Assembly (NCBI RefSeq): GCF_022829585.1
Contig: NZ_JAKSYC010000158.1
Span: forward strand, 23,121 to 87,120
Length of the DNA: 64,000 bases
Origin: Methylobacterium sp. J-026
GTDB lineage: Bacteria > Pseudomonadota > Alphaproteobacteria > Rhizobiales > Beijerinckiaceae
Direction: 5' to 3'
A program made the position numbers and the translations under genes. Below, in pieces: positions 19,061 to 29,756 of the stretch (positions within the stretch are counted from its first letter, which is position 1; every line of letters starts with the position of its first letter). The notes beneath the pieces are model-generated. The model was not told the DNA's origin and made no database searches. It worked only from the letters and a program-made list of their open reading frames with translations.

Positions 19061-19366
19061 CTAGGGCGCGCCCTCGACCACCTCCAGGGTCCGGAGGATC
19101 GCGAAGCCGATCCGCTCGGCCTCGGCCTCCGCCTCGGCGGTGGCCGGCAGCAGCGCCACGGTCTCGACGAACGGCGCGTCCTCCGGCCCGACCACGATCC
19201 GGAACACGTCGCCCTCCGCGGCCGCCCGGTCCCGGATCAGGCCGACCCGGTGGCCGGCCCCCGTGCCGAAGACGCGCAGGGGCGGCGGGTCGGCCTCGGC
19301 CTGGCCGGCCGGCGCGGGCCGGCGCACGGCCCCGAAGGCCGGGCGGATGACGTTGTCGTCGGGCAT
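19061..19366 (-). CDS. Hypothetical protein (101 aa)
   Basis: Runs from MPDDNVIRPAFGAVRRP to ILRTLEVVEGAP. The N-terminal third is Pro/Ala-rich; the rest alternates strand-like (HRVGLIRDRAA, DVFRIVVGPED) and helical (AEAEAEAERIGFAILRTLE) segments. It ends close to the SRPBCC gene and starts 15 bases after the M20 hydrolase stop, so all three may be one transcript. No function recognised. Confidence 0.6.
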   Translation of the reverse strand: MPDDNVIRPAFGAVRRPAPAGQAEADPPPLRVFGTGAGHRVGLIRDRAAAEGDVFRIVVGPEDAPFVETVALLPATAEAEAEAERIGFAILRTLEVVEGAP

Positions 19367-19381
19367 GGCGGAACCGTTCCC

Positions 19382-20641
19382 TCAGCTGCGCACGATCCGG
19401 GCGGTGGCCAGAACCGCGTCGGCCAGGACCTCCATCCCGGCTCCGGCCCAGTCCGGCGTGATGCTCTCGGCCTCGTTGTGGCTGATGCCGCCGTGGCAGG
19501 GGCAGAACACCAGGGCCGCGGGGACCGCGCGGGCGCAATAGACGGCGTCGTGGTAGATCGCCGTCGGCATGCGCGTCCAGGCATGGCCCCGCGCCTCGGC
19601 GGCCGCCTGGACCCGGTCGACCAGAACCGGATCGAAGGCGGTCGGCGGCGCGCGCCAGAACTCCGCGACGCGGATCGTCACGCCGCGCTCCGCCGCCAGC
19701 GCGTCGGCCCGGGCCAGGATCCGCGCCCGCATCGCTTCGAGCTGCGCCGTGTCGCCGTGGCGCGTGTCGAGGCTGAACCAGACCCGGCCCGGGGTGATGT
19801 TGCGGCTCGAAGGCTCCGCGGTCAGGACCCCCACGGTGGCCCGGCCGCGCTCGCCGCCCTCGCCGACCGCGTCGTGGGCGATCGCTTCGAGCGACGCGAT
19901 CAGTGCCGCCGCGGCCATCATGGCGTCGCGGCGCCCGGCCATGGGGCTGCCGGCATGGGCCTCCTCGCCCAAAACGGTGATCTCGTACCAGCTCTGGGCC
20001 AGCGCCCGGTCGACCACCCCGATGGTCAGGCCCGCATCCTCCAGGCGCTTGCCCTGCTCGATATGCAGCTCGAAATAGGCGCCGAGCCCGCGCAGGGCCG
20101 CCGGATCCGCCGCGCCCTGCCAGCCGATCCGCCGGAGCTCGTCGCCGAAGACGGCGCCGGCGAGGTCCCGGGTCGCCATCACGTCGGCCTCCGGGACGAT
20201 GCCCATGGCGACGCCGCTGCCGCTCATGGGCGGCGCGAAGCGCGCGCCCTCCTCGTTGCACCAGTTGATCAGCAGGAGCGGCGCCTCGGTCTCGATCCCG
20301 GCCTCGTGCAGGGCGCGCATAATCTCCAGGCCGGCGAGCACGCCGAGCGGCCCGTCGAACTTGCCCCCGGTGGGCTGCGTGTCGAGGTGGCTGCCGATGG
20401 CCACGGGGGCCGCGTCCGGATCCCGCCCGGGCCGGCGGAAGATCATGTTGCCGATCCTGTCCACGGTGAGGGTCAGCCCCACCGCCTCGCCCCAGCGCCG
20501 GAACAGGGCGCGGCCCTCGGCGTCGCGATCGGTCAGGGTCTGGCGATCGTTGCCGCCGTTGGGCAGCGCCCCGATCCGGGCGAGTTCCATGAGGCTGTCC
20601 CAGAGCCGATCCTGCGAGAGAGGGAGGTTGGTGCGATCCAC
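19382..20641 (-). CDS. M20-family Zn-dependent amidohydrolase (allantoate amidohydrolase / N-carbamoyl-L-amino acid hydrolase type)
   Basis: The 419-residue metallohydrolase has AIGSHLDTQPTGGKFDGPLG (metal ligands H85 and D96), WCNEEGARF (catalytic and metal-binding glutamates) and a C-terminal FCPCHGGISHNEAE metal-ligand region. Members hydrolyse allantoate, ureidoglycolate, N-carbamoyl amino acids or beta-ureidopropionate in purine or pyrimidine catabolism. The GTG at 20641 is preferred: it has AAAGGGG about 10 bases upstream, and family similarity starts right after it. Exact substrate unknown. Confidence 0.86.
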   Translation of the reverse strand: MDRTNLPLSQDRLWDSLMELARIGALPNGGNDRQTLTDRDAEGRALFRRWGEAVGLTLTVDRIGNMIFRRPGRDPDAAPVAIGSHLDTQPTGGKFDGPLGVLAGLEIMRALHEAGIETEAPLLLINWCNEEGARFAPPMSGSGVAMGIVPEADVMATRDLAGAVFGDELRRIGWQGAADPAALRGLGAYFELHIEQGKRLEDAGLTIGVVDRALAQSWYEITVLGEEAHAGSPMAGRRDAMMAAAALIASLEAIAHDAVGEGGERGRATVGVLTAEPSSRNITPGRVWFSLDTRHGDTAQLEAMRARILARADALAAERGVTIRVAEFWRAPPTAFDPVLVDRVQAAAEARGHAWTRMPTAIYHDAVYCARAVPAALVFCPCHGGISHNEAESITPDWAGAGMEVLADAVLATARIVRS

Positions 20642-20994
20642 GATGCGATGCCCCTTTGCGGAAGGCACGAGGTTAGGCCGCGATCGGGATCCGCACCAGG
20701 GACGCGGCGGCCCCGGAATCCGGCCCCGGGCATCGACCCGCCGCACGCCCCGGCGTATCGCTGGAACAGTCGACCGCCTCGGCCGATCCGGATCTTCCGA
20801 CGTCCTGACAGGTCCGGCAATTTCCGAAATCGGATCGAAAGTTGATTCATGTAGTATTTCGTGACACCGTGTTCGGTACCTCGAAAGGTCTGCTGCGCCT
20901 GCCGTGTCCGGACATTGACGTCACAGACCGCCGGTCGGATGGTTGCTCGAACCGCGGAGCGATCGTCGGCCGAATGCGGGTTTGAGGAGTTCCG
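20642..20994. other. Divergent intergenic region
   Basis: A 353-base gap between the amidohydrolase and PAS-protein starts, presumably with promoters for both. GAGGAG at 20983-20988 is a good ribosome binding site for the PAS gene. No other structure was recognised. Confidence 0.5.
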
Positions 20995-21546
20995 ATGCTT
21001 CTGGCTTCCACGACAGCCACGGCCCTGCAGGCCGCGGGGTTCGTCGGCACTTGGGATACGGATGTCGCCGCCAGCCGATCCGTGCTCGACCGGGGCGCCG
21101 CATTCCTGCTCGCGGGCGATTCCGCACTGGCGGGCAAGCCCGTGCCCCTCGCCGTGGCCCTCGGGCGGATCCATCCGGAGGATCGCGCCTGGGTCTTCGA
21201 CACGATCCGGAACCTCCGGCGGACGGGCGGACCGGTCTCCCTCGAGTTCCGCATCCTGACCGGGGCGGGCGAGACCCGCTGGATCCTCAACCGGGGTCTG
21301 CTGGCACCCGACGAGACCGGCAACCTGCACGGGCGCGGCGCCTATATCGACATCACCGACCTGCACGGCGCGTCGGCGCCGCGGCGGGAGGGCCGTCCGG
21401 CGCCGCTGGAGCATCTCGACGCGGCGGCCGATCATTGCATGGAGGTCCATACCGCCCTGGGTCACCACGGCGACGCCGCCCTGCACCTGCTCTCGGGGAT
21501 GCTGCTGCTCGGCATCGGCCGCGCCCTGGCGCGGCGCGCCTCCTGA
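20995..21546 (+). CDS. Single PAS-domain protein
   Basis: The 183-residue protein contains a PAS fold of the PAS_3 type between residues 15 and 125 (GFVGTWDTDVAA, LGRIHPEDRAWV, VSLEFRILTGAGETRWILNRG, YIDITDLHG). No kinase, cyclase or DNA-binding output follows. The C-terminal 55 residues (ALEHLDAAADHCMEVHTALG onward) are helical and unrecognised. It may be a stand-alone sensor working through a partner kinase. A strong GAGGAG precedes the ATG. Confidence 0.8.
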   Translation: MLLASTTATALQAAGFVGTWDTDVAASRSVLDRGAAFLLAGDSALAGKPVPLAVALGRIHPEDRAWVFDTIRNLRRTGGPVSLEFRILTGAGETRWILNRGLLAPDETGNLHGRGAYIDITDLHGASAPRREGRPAPLEHLDAAADHCMEVHTALGHHGDAALHLLSGMLLLGIGRALARRAS

Positions 21547-21594
21547 GCCCCCGTCCCCGGCGCGGCGGCCGCCCGCCGGGACGAGGCCGTCGGC

Positions 21595-22029
21595 TCAGGT
21601 CCGCCAGGGATGGGCCGGCAATTCGGTGCGGCCGATGGCCTTGGCGCCGGCCTCCGCGACCGTGTGGTCATTCTCCACGGTGGAGCCGCTGACGCCGATC
21701 GCCCCCGACATCACCCCCTCGGCATCGACGATCGGGATCCCGCCCGGGAAGGTGATCAGCCCGTCGTTCGAGTGCTCGATCCCGTAGAGCGGGCCGCCGG
21801 GCTGCGACAGCTGGCCGATCTGGCCGGTCATCATGCCGAAGAACACCGACGTCCTGGCCTTCTTCTGGGCGATGTCGATGGAGCCGACCCAGGCGTCGTC
21901 CATGCGGTGGAACGCCTTCAGGTTGCTACCGGAATCGACCACCGCGATGCACATCTGGGTGCCGAGTTCCACCGCCTTCGCCCGGGCGGCGGCGATGGCG
22001 CGGTCGGCCTGCTCAATCGTGACGTGCAT
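21595..22029 (-). CDS. GlcG/HbpS-family heme-binding protein
   Basis: The 144-residue protein matches the GlcG/HbpS (DUF336) family: [20 protein letters not shown], then [57 protein letters not shown], and a closing VAEAGAKAI. Related proteins bind heme or cobalamin, or occur in glycolate and diol utilisation loci. The ATG at 22029 is chosen because the family N-terminus begins there. No signal peptide is seen, so it should be cytosolic. Confidence 0.85.
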   Translation of the reverse strand: MHVTIEQADRAIAAARAKAVELGTQMCIAVVDSGSNLKAFHRMDDAWVGSIDIAQKKARTSVFFGMMTGQIGQLSQPGGPLYGIEHSNDGLITFPGGIPIVDAEGVMSGAIGVSGSTVENDHTVAEAGAKAIGRTELPAHPWRT

Positions 22030-22093
22030 GGGACATTCCCTCTCGCGTTGTCTGCGCGACCGCCTGTGACCCTTTGAAGCGTCCGGCGCAAGC

Positions 22094-25000
22094 TCAGCCG
22101 GCCCGCTCCCGGGCGGCGCGGACGCGGTCGAGGAGGTCGGCCGCCAGGGCCGCGCAGGCCGCCGCATCGGGACAGGGCCGCTTCCAGACGACGCGGCCCT
22201 CGCGCAGGACGATCCCGTCCGCCACCGCCATCGCGGCGAGCGGACGGTCCGGCCTCAGATCGGCCGCGACGCCCTGCGGCCCGCCCCGGAGCCGGGCTAC
22301 GCCGAGCTCGCAGCAGGCCGCGCGCAGCCGCGCGAGATCGAACAGGGCGAGCATCGGCGCCGGCGGCGCCCCGAACCGGTCCTCGACCTCGCCGGCCAGC
22401 GCCTCGATCGCCTCGGCCTCACGCAGGCGCAGGAGGCGCGTGTAGAGGCTCAGGCGGATCTCAGGCTCCGGCACGTAATCCTCGGGGATCCGGCTCGGGA
22501 GCCCGAGCTCGATCTCCGGGCTCCAATCCTCGGCGCGGCCGCCCTTGGCGGCGGTCAGCGCCAGTTGCAGCAGGTGCTGGTAGAGGCCGAGCCCGACCAG
22601 CTTGGCGTGGCCGGCCTGGTCCTCGCCGACGAGGTCGCCGGCGCCGCGCAGGTCCAGGTCCCGGGCGCTGACCGCGAAGCCGGCGCCGAGCCGGTCCAGG
22701 GCCTCCAGGGCGCGCAGGCGCTGCAGGGCTGCCGGCGGGGGCGGCGCGGCCGGGTCGCTGAGCAGGTGGACGACGCCGCGCCGCTGGCCGCGGCCGACCC
22801 GGCCGCGCAGCTGGTGGAGCTGCGCCAGCCCGAACCGGGCGGCCTCCCAGACCAGCATGGTGTTGGCCCGGGGCACGTCGAGCCCGCTCTCCACGATGGC
22901 GGTGGCCAGCAGGATGTCGCCGTCCCCGTCGGCGAAGCGGACCATGACCTCGTCCATGGCCGCGGGCTTCAGGTCCCCGTGCGCCACCAGCACGTCGAGG
23001 CCGGGCACGAGGCCGCGCAGGCGCTCGGCCATGGGGGCGATGTCCTCGATGCGCGGGCAGACCACGAAGCTCTGGCCGCCCCGCCGATGCTCGCGGATCA
23101 GGGCCTCGCGGACCGCCTCGGCGTCGAAGGGCGCCACCACGGTCCGGACCGGCTGGCGGAGCGCCGGGGGCGTGGCCAGCACGCTGAGGCTCTGGAGCCC
23201 GACCAGGGCCGCCTGGAGGGTGCGCGGGATCGGCGTGGCGGTGAGCGTCAGCACGTGGCCGCCCGCCGAGAGGCGGCGCAGGTCGGCCTTCATCCGGGCG
23301 CCGAAGCGCTGCTCCTCGTCGATCACCGTCAGGCCGAGATCGGCGAAGCGCACGCTGCTGCCGGCCAGCGCATGGGTGCCGACCACGAGCCGGATCGTGC
23401 CGTCGGCGAGCCCCGCCTTGACCCGCCGGGCCTCGGCCGGGGCCACGAGGCGCGAGAGCTGCGCCACCTCCACGCCGAAGCGGCCGAAGCGGCGGCGCAG
23501 GGTCTCGGCGTGCTGGCGCGCCAGGACGGTGGTGGGGGCGATCAGCGCGGCCTGCTTTCCCGAGAAGATCGCGGCCGCCAGGGCGCGCAGGGCGACCTCG
23601 GTCTTGCCGAAGCCGACATCGCCGCAGACGAGCCGGTCCATCGGCCGGCCGGAGGCGAGATCGGCCATCAGCGCGTCGACGGCGGCGGCCTGATCCGGGG
23701 TCGGCGCGAAGCCGAAGCCGGCGGCGAAGCGCTCCATGTCCTGGGGCGGGGGCGCCAGCACCGGCGCCTCGGTCTCCCGGCGGGCCCGGGCGGCCTCCAG
23801 CATGAGCCGGGCGGTCCGGGCCATCGTGGCCTCGGCCTCCAGCCGGCGCCGGGGCCAGGTGCCGCCGTCGAGCTTGTCCAGGGTGACCGCGTCGGGCTCC
23901 GGCCCGTAGCGCCAGATCCGGTCCGCCTGGGCCACCGGCACCATCAGGATCCCGCCGCCGGCAAAGCGCAGGCGCAGGGCCTCGGAGGGCTCGCCGCCCG
24001 GCGTGGCGACGGGCTCGAGCCCCTCGAACACGCACAGGCCGCGGTCGCGGTCGACGGCGACGTCGCCCGGGCGCAGGTCGACCTCGCCCATCGGCAGGAT
24101 CGCCCGGACGCCCCCGGCCACCGCGGCCTCCGGTCCGAACAGGTCCGCGGCGGCGATCACGGTGGCGCCCTGGCCGGGCACCCGGAACCCGGCCGCCAGC
24201 GGCGCCTCCAGGGCCAGGACGTCGCCCGGTGCCGCCGCGGCGACGTCGGACCAGGCGTCGATCAGGCGGATCGGGCGCTCGGCGGTCCGGCCGGCCTGGC
24301 GCACGAGGCGCCGCAGGGGCTGGCGGGTCCCCGCCAGGACGACGATGTCGCCGGCCTTCAGCCGCGCGCGCAGCGCCTTGGCGAAGGCGGTCCCCGGCCG
24401 GCGCTCCCGGGCGAAGGACGGGAGCGTCAGCGGCTCACCGGCGGCCTCTGTGGCGGCGAGCCGGCCCCGTTCGGCCACGATCTCCCGCCATCCCGCAGGG
24501 GTGAGATAGAGGCCCGCCCCCGCCGTGCCCCTTCCGTCGCGGGCCTTCAACCGGCCCCGCGCCTCCTCCATCTGCTCGAAGAAGGCGTCGATCCGGGCCT
24601 CCGTGCCGTCCTCGACCACGAGGCGCGGCTCGGGCAGGTAGTCGAGGAGCGTGACGAGGCGCGGATAGTAGCGGTCCAGCCGGTGCTCCTGGCCCGTGAA
24701 GGGCTCGAAACTCTGTCCGGAGCCCGGCTCCAGGACGATCTCGGTGGCGGGATCGATCACCAGTTCGTCCGCCTCCGCCACCGAGCGCTGCGAGATCGGA
24801 TCGTAGGAGCGGATCGCGGCGACGCGCCCCTCCGCGTGCTCGATCCGGCAGGGGCGCGGCGCGGCGGCGGGGAACACCTCCACGGTCCGCCCGCGGACGG
24901 CGATCTCGCCGGGCTCGTCGACCCGCTCGTCGAGGATGTAGCCGAGGCGCTTGAGGTCGGCGGTCGCCGCGGCGACGTCGAGCGGGTCGCCGACCCGCAG

Positions 25001-25387
25001 GGTCACCCGGGCCGAGGCCCAGGTCTCCGGCGGGGGCACCCGCTGGACCAGGGCCGGCGCCGTGGTCAGCACGAAATCCGGCAGGGCGGCGCGGTCGGTC
25101 AGCCAGCGCATCACGGCGGCCCGGGCCCCCATCGTGGCCCGGGACGGCGAGGCGTGGTCGAAGGGCAGGCAGTCCCATTCCGGGAAGACCGCGACCCGGA
25201 TCTCGGGGTCGAGGGCCCGGAGGGTCGCGGCGAGATCCTCCAGGCGGCGGCCGTCCCGGGCGACGTGAACCACGGGGCCGGCGCCCGCGGCGAAGCCCAG
25301 GAGTGCCACCGCCAGCGCCCCCGTGGGCATCAGCGGCGCGTCCTCGACGCCCGGCTGTGTACCCGGCTTCAACCTGCGATTGGCCAT
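22094..25387 (-). CDS. Mfd-family (transcription-repair coupling factor-like) DNA translocase, possible paralogue
   Basis: The 1097-residue helicase has the Mfd architecture: a UvrB-like N-terminal region ([20 protein letters not shown]), a CarD-like RNA polymerase interaction domain ([20 protein letters not shown]), RecG-like motor domains with [18 protein letters not shown] (Walker A), [22 protein letters not shown] and [12 protein letters not shown], and a C-terminal TRCF domain ([19 protein letters not shown]). Mfd displaces stalled RNA polymerase and recruits UvrA. The protein departs from usual alphaproteobacterial Mfd at many otherwise conserved positions, and the N-terminus begins late, so it may be a second, specialised copy. 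The ATG at 25387 starts MANRRLKPG; the longer upstream frame is antisense to the kinase gene. Confidence 0.82.
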   Translation of the reverse strand: MANRRLKPGTQPGVEDAPLMPTGALAVALLGFAAGAGPVVHVARDGRRLEDLAATLRALDPEIRVAVFPEWDCLPFDHASPSRATMGARAAVMRWLTDRAALPDFVLTTAPALVQRVPPPETWASARVTLRVGDPLDVAAATADLKRLGYILDERVDEPGEIAVRGRTVEVFPAAAPRPCRIEHAEGRVAAIRSYDPISQRSVAEADELVIDPATEIVLEPGSGQSFEPFTGQEHRLDRYYPRLVTLLDYLPEPRLVVEDGTEARIDAFFEQMEEARGRLKARDGRGTAGAGLYLTPAGWREIVAERGRLAATEAAGEPLTLPSFARERRPGTAFAKALRARLKAGDIVVLAGTRQPLRRLVRQAGRTAERPIRLIDAWSDVAAAAPGDVLALEAPLAAGFRVPGQGATVIAAADLFGPEAAVAGGVRAILPMGEVDLRPGDVAVDRDRGLCVFEGLEPVATPGGEPSEALRLRFAGGGILMVPVAQADRIWRYGPEPDAVTLDKLDGGTWPRRRLEAEATMARTARLMLEAARARRETEAPVLAPPPQDMERFAAGFGFAPTPDQAAAVDALMADLASGRPMDRLVCGDVGFGKTEVALRALAAAIFSGKQAALIAPTTVLARQHAETLRRRFGRFGVEVAQLSRLVAPAEARRVKAGLADGTIRLVVGTHALAGSSVRFADLGLTVIDEEQRFGARMKADLRRLSAGGHVLTLTATPIPRTLQAALVGLQSLSVLATPPALRQPVRTVVAPFDAEAVREALIREHRRGGQSFVVCPRIEDIAPMAERLRGLVPGLDVLVAHGDLKPAAMDEVMVRFADGDGDILLATAIVESGLDVPRANTMLVWEAARFGLAQLHQLRGRVGRGQRRGVVHLLSDPAAPPPPAALQRLRALEALDRLGAGFAVSARDLDLRGAGDLVGEDQAGHAKLVGLGLYQHLLQLALTAAKGGRAEDWSPEIELGLPSRIPEDYVPEPEIRLSLYTRLLRLREAEAIEALAGEVEDRFGAPPAPMLALFDLARLRAACCELGVARLRGGPQGVAADLRPDRPLAAMAVADGIVLREGRVVWKRPCPDAAACAALAADLLDRVRAARERAG

Positions 25388-25720
25388 GCCCGTCCGAATC
25401 CGTGTCCTCAGCGCTGGCCAACGCGGCATGGGCCGCCGCGGCTCCCGGGCGCGGCGATCCAATCCACAGCCCTGATCCGCCCCGTCGTCACGATCCCTCG
25501 CGGAACGGACCGGAACACGAACTCGTGATCGGCTCCCGAGCGCCGCAGGACCGGCCGGGGATGCCGCCGGCGATGCGGACCTGAGCGTGCAATCTGCAAT
25601 TGCAGATAGCCGCCCGCAGCGCGAGCGGGCGGTCGCGGCAACCCGTCGTTGGCCCTGTCGGGGGCGCGCCGTCGCATCGAACCCCTTGGGGGGGTCGAAG
25701 GCGTAGGCTATGACGGCCCC

Positions 25721-28549
25721 GTGTCGCCGAACCAGACAATGCCCCGCCGGTCGGGTTTCGAGCCAGAGCATCCCCGGCGGCTGGCCGCCCTGCACGCCTA
25801 CGCCATCCTCGATACGCCCCCGGAGCGCGCCTTCGACGAGATCGCCGAGATGGCCGCCCAGGCCTGCGGCACGCCGATGGCGCATATCAACTTCATCGAC
25901 GCCGACCGGCAATGGATCAAGGCCGCGGTGGGCCACACGGCGCGGGTGATGCCCCTCGATCTCGGGTTCTGCACCGAGGCCATGGGTGCGGACGGCGTCC
26001 TGATCCTGCCGGACCTGGCGGCGGAGCCGGACCGCGCCGCCAACGCCCTCGTCGGCGGACCGCCGCACCTGCGCTTCTACGCGGGCGTCGCCCTGGTGAC
26101 GCCCGACGGCTGGGTCGTCGGGACCCTGTGCGTCCTCGACCACGCGCCGCGCACGCTCACCGACCAGCAGGTCTTCGTCCTCGAGGCGCTCGCCCGGGCG
26201 GTGATGACGCAGCTCGAGTCCCGCTGCACCGAGGCCGCCCTGCGCCGGAACGAGGAGCGCTGCCGCTCGCTGTTCGCGTTCATCGATGCCGGTTTCTGCC
26301 TCGTGGAGCCGATCTTCGCGGAGGGCGGACGCGCGGTCGATTACCGCTTCCTGGAGGTCAACGCCGCCTTCGAACGGCAGACCGGCCTGACGGAGGTGGT
26401 CGGACGGCGGATGCGCGAACTCGTGCCCGACCACGAGCAGCGCTGGTTCGACCTCTACGGCCAGGTCGCGCGGACCGGGGAGCCGGTCCGGTTCGAGCAG
26501 CCGGCCGCGGGCCTCGGGCGCTGGTACGACGTGCACGCCTACCGGGTCGACGGGCCGATGCGGAACCGCGTCGCCATCCTGTTCAACGACATCACCGAGC
26601 GCCGCCGGAGCGAGATGGCGCTCCTGGCGCGGGAGGCCGAGCTGCGCCTCGTCGCGGACGCGATGCCGGTGCTGATCGCCTTCATCGACCGGAACCTCGT
26701 CTACCAGTTCGCCAACGCCGCCTACGAGACCTGGACGGGCCTCTCCGCCGCCGATGTCGTGGGGCGGACCGTGGCCGACCTCCTCGGTCCCGAGGCCTTC
26801 GAGGCCCGGCGCCACGCCATCGCGCGGACGCTCGCCGGGGAGGAGGCCCGGCACGAATGGACCTGGACCTTCCCCAACGGCGAGAGCCGGACCGCCGACA
26901 CCCGCTACCTGCCCCGGCGCGGGCCGGACGGCGCGGTCGACGGGTTCTACGTCTTTGCGCACGACATCTCCGAGCGGAAGCGGATCGAGGAACTCCTCCG
27001 GTCGCGGGCGGAGCACCTGGAGGCGCAGGTCGCCGCGCAGACCCGGGACCGCGACCGGGTCTGGACGCTCTCGCCGGTGCTGAAGCTCGTCGCGGATCGG
27101 GACGGGCAGGTCCAGGCGGTGAACCCCTCCTGGAGCCGGGCGCTCGGCTGGTCCGAGGCGGAGACCCTGGGCCGGACCGCCCTGGATTTCGTGGCGGCCC
27201 CGGAGCGCGCGGCGGCGCAGGCCGCCCTCCGGCCGCTCTGCGAGGACCGGCGGGTCGAGGATGTGGAGCTGTCCTGCGTGACCCGTGCCGGCGACCAGCG
27301 GCGCGTGCTCTGGACCGTCGTCCCGGAGGACGGGATGTTCTACGGGTTCGGGCGCGACATCACCGAGCAGCGCCAGGCCGAGGAGGCCCTGCGGCAATCG
27401 CAGAAGCTCGAGGCGATCGGCCAGCTCACCGGCGGCGTGGCGCACGACTTCAACAACCTGCTGACGATCATCCGCTCCTCGGTCGAGTTCCTGCGCCGGC
27501 CCGAGCTCGCGGAGGAGCGCCGGCGGCGCTACCTCGACGCGGTCTCCGACACGGTCGACCGCGCGGCCAAGCTCACCGGACAGCTCCTCGCCTTCGCCCG
27601 GCGCCAGGCGCTCACGCCGCAGGTCTTCGACGTCTGCGCGCGGCTGCGCAGCATCGCCGACATGCTCGATTCGGTCACCGGCGCGCGGATCCGCGTCGCC
27701 ATCGACCTGCCGGACACGCCCCGGTTCGTGCGCGCGGACGAGAGCCAGTTCGAGACGGCGCTGATCAACATGGCGGTCAACGCCCGGGACGCGATGGACG
27801 GGGAAGGCGGCCTGACCCTGCGCCTCGACGGCGACAGCCCGATGCCCGCGATCCGCGGGCATGCCGGCGCGCGGGGGCCGTTCGTGGCCGTGCGGGTCTC
27901 CGACACGGGCGCCGGCATCCCGGCCCCGGACCTGGGGCGGATCTTCGAGCCGTTCTTCACCACCAAGGAGGTCGGCAAGGGGACCGGGCTCGGCCTCAGC
28001 CAGGTGATCGGCTTCGCCAAGCAATCGGGCGGCGACATCGACGTGGCGAGCGCGCTGGGCGGCGGCACCACCTTCACCCTCTACCTGCCGCAGGTCGCGG
28101 CGCCCGCCGCGGCGGCCGAGGCCGGCCGCGACGCGCAGCGGGCGCCGGCGCCGCAGCGGGGCCTGTGCATCCTGGTCGTGGAGGACAATCTCGGGGTCGG
28201 CCGCTTCTGCACGCAGATCCTGGAGGATCTGGGCCATGCCCCCGTGTGGGCGAAATCCGCCGAGGAGGCGCTGGCCGAACTCGACAGCACGCCGAACCGG
28301 TTCGACGTGGTCTTCTCGGACGTGGTCATGCCGGGCATGGGCGGCTTCGCCCTCGCGCGCCACCTGCAGGTCACCCGCCCCGACCTGCCGGTGGTGCTGA
28401 CCTCCGGCTACAGCCACGTCCTGGCCATGGACGACGCGCACGGATTCGCCCTGGTGCGCAAGCCCTACTCGGCCGAGCAGCTCGCCCAGGTGCTCTACGA
28501 GACGGCCAAGCGGCGCGGCCGGGCGGACTATGGTGCGGTCCTGGATTGA
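25721..28549 (+). CDS. Hybrid sensor histidine kinase (GAF-PAS-PAS-PAS-HisKA-HATPase-REC)
   Basis: About 942 residues. A GAF domain (residues about 15-165, HAYAILDTPPERAFDEIAEM) is followed by three PAS domains (about 175-300, 305-430, 440-555), then HisKA with the phospho-histidine H575 in GGVAHDFNNLLTII, an ATPase domain (MAVNARDAM, DTGAGIP, GTGLGLSQVIGF), and a C-terminal receiver domain with D867 in VVFSDVVMPGMGG. No membrane segments are evident, so it is probably a cytosolic sensor. The start may be this GTG or the ATG at 25739. No separate response regulator or output gene adjoins it, so the regulated process is unknown. Confidence 0.9.
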   Translation: MSPNQTMPRRSGFEPEHPRRLAALHAYAILDTPPERAFDEIAEMAAQACGTPMAHINFIDADRQWIKAAVGHTARVMPLDLGFCTEAMGADGVLILPDLAAEPDRAANALVGGPPHLRFYAGVALVTPDGWVVGTLCVLDHAPRTLTDQQVFVLEALARAVMTQLESRCTEAALRRNEERCRSLFAFIDAGFCLVEPIFAEGGRAVDYRFLEVNAAFERQTGLTEVVGRRMRELVPDHEQRWFDLYGQVARTGEPVRFEQPAAGLGRWYDVHAYRVDGPMRNRVAILFNDITERRRSEMALLAREAELRLVADAMPVLIAFIDRNLVYQFANAAYETWTGLSAADVVGRTVADLLGPEAFEARRHAIARTLAGEEARHEWTWTFPNGESRTADTRYLPRRGPDGAVDGFYVFAHDISERKRIEELLRSRAEHLEAQVAAQTRDRDRVWTLSPVLKLVADRDGQVQAVNPSWSRALGWSEAETLGRTALDFVAAPERAAAQAALRPLCEDRRVEDVELSCVTRAGDQRRVLWTVVPEDGMFYGFGRDITEQRQAEEALRQSQKLEAIGQLTGGVAHDFNNLLTIIRSSVEFLRRPELAEERRRRYLDAVSDTVDRAAKLTGQLLAFARRQALTPQVFDVCARLRSIADMLDSVTGARIRVAIDLPDTPRFVRADESQFETALINMAVNARDAMDGEGGLTLRLDGDSPMPAIRGHAGARGPFVAVRVSDTGAGIPAPDLGRIFEPFFTTKEVGKGTGLGLSQVIGFAKQSGGDIDVASALGGGTTFTLYLPQVAAPAAAAEAGRDAQRAPAPQRGLCILVVEDNLGVGRFCTQILEDLGHAPVWAKSAEEALAELDSTPNRFDVVFSDVVMPGMGGFALARHLQVTRPDLPVVLTSGYSHVLAMDDAHGFALVRKPYSAEQLAQVLYETAKRRGRADYGAVLD

Positions 28550-28680
28550 CGGCCCTCGATCGGACCGCCGGCATCCCGATCGGAGCTGTTTTGGACGGCC
28601 TGCCCCCTCCCGCGAGGGCGCGCGTCCCCCTCCCCCGCAGCGGCTACCGGATTCACACGCCTCGGGCTGACACCACCATC

Positions 28681-28830
28681 TTGAAAGGGAGGCGCTTTCC
28701 CCTCCCCCTTGCGGGGAGGGGAAAGGGGTGGGGGTGGTGCAGACGGCACCGCACCGCTCCATCCTGCACCACCCCCACCTTCAACGCCTCCCTGCAAGCT
28801 CGAGCGATCCCGGGCAAGCCCGGGATCGCC
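28681..28830. repeat. Composite palindromic (MITE-like) intergenic repeat
   Basis: Nested inverted repeats fill the 421-base gap between the kinase and protease genes. TTTCCCCTCCCC (28696-28707) pairs with GGGGAGGGGAAA (28713-28724). GGTGGGGGTGGTGCA, ending at 28741, pairs with 28765-28779. GGGAGGCG (28687-28694) pairs with a CGCCTCCC near 28786-28793. A separate GCGATCCCGGG / CCCGGGATCGC hairpin follows. No protein is encoded. Confidence 0.75.
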
Positions 28831-28970
28831 AAGGGAGGAGAGAGCGGCTCGGCCAGCGATCGGTGAATAGCGTCGCGCAAAGGGGGGGAGGGGGACGCGC
28901 GCCTGGGTCCGGCCGTTGCCCGTATCCGGCGGCGATCTGATTCACGGGTCGCCCGGAACCCGCGGGGCGC

Positions 28971-29693
28971 TCAACCCGCCCAGCGCGCGCTCCGGCCCCA
29001 GCCCTCCAGCACCCCGTCGATCCAGCCGCGCTGCGGCCCTACGAGGACGCCCTGGGTCAGGCCCCCGCAGGCGCCGCCGATCCAGGCGGCGAGCGCCCGC
29101 ACGCCGTCCGGCCCGGCGATCGGCCCGCCGGAATCGCCCTGGCAGGCGCCGCCCGTGCCGCCCCGCAGCCAGACCAGGATCCGGCTCGGCCCGTAGGGCT
29201 CGATCACCGGCAGGGTGAGGCTGCGATAGGTTCCGGTGGAGCGCGGGTCGCCGGGCCGCGCCGCGCCGTAGCCCCCGAGGGTCAGGGCCTCCCCGGCCTG
29301 CGGCGGCGCGGCGCTCAGGGTCGCCGGCGCGAAGCGCGGCGGCAGCGGCGTCGCGGTGCGCAGCAGGGCCAGATCGATCGAGCGCCGCCGGGCCTTCGCG
29401 GCGCCGGCATCGTAGCCCGGATGCACCGCCCGCGCGGCCACCTCCACGAGGATCGGCGCGCCCGCGGCGTCGCGGAAATGGATGCGGTGCTCCGGGGCGT
29501 CGGCCGCGCAATGGCCGGCGGTGAGCACCGTGTCGGGGGCGAGCACCACGCCGGTGCAGACCCCGCCCTTCGAGGACAGGACCATGACGGCAGCGCCGGC
29601 GGGGGCCTCGGCGCCGCCGACGATGGCCCGCGCCGGAACGCCGGCGAGCGCCAGGGACGCCACGGCGACGGCGAGAGCCGCCGGGCGGCGCAT
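28971..29693 (-). CDS. Secreted trypsin-like (S1) serine protease
   Basis: The 240-residue precursor has a signal peptide (MRRPAALAVAVASLALAGVP then ARA) followed at once by IVGGAEAPAGAAV, the canonical S1 mature N-terminus. The triad is H61 (VLTAGHCAAD), D107 (SIDLALL) and S188 (GDSGGP). Because cleavage at ARA-IVGG would release the free Ile, the enzyme may be active without a zymogen step. In-frame starts exist upstream at 29729 and 29738; the added residues come from a tandem 15-base repeat (KRVSKRVS). It is divergent from, and only 63 bases from, the first GTA tail gene, where capsid genes would normally lie. Confidence 0.87.
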   Translation of the reverse strand: MRRPAALAVAVASLALAGVPARAIVGGAEAPAGAAVMVLSSKGGVCTGVVLAPDTVLTAGHCAADAPEHRIHFRDAAGAPILVEVAARAVHPGYDAGAAKARRRSIDLALLRTATPLPPRFAPATLSAAPPQAGEALTLGGYGAARPGDPRSTGTYRSLTLPVIEPYGPSRILVWLRGGTGGACQGDSGGPIAGPDGVRALAAWIGGACGGLTQGVLVGPQRGWIDGVLEGWGRSARWAG

Positions 29694-29756
29694 CGAGACC
29701 CGCTTTGAGACCCGCTTCGAGACCAGCATTCGGACCACCCGCGAGAGGAACGCGCG

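Noticed and set aside
25388..28762. Upstream extension of the Mfd-like frame to a much longer protein
   Set aside because: The extra region is antisense to the hybrid kinase and lacks similarity; the ATG at 25387 fits.
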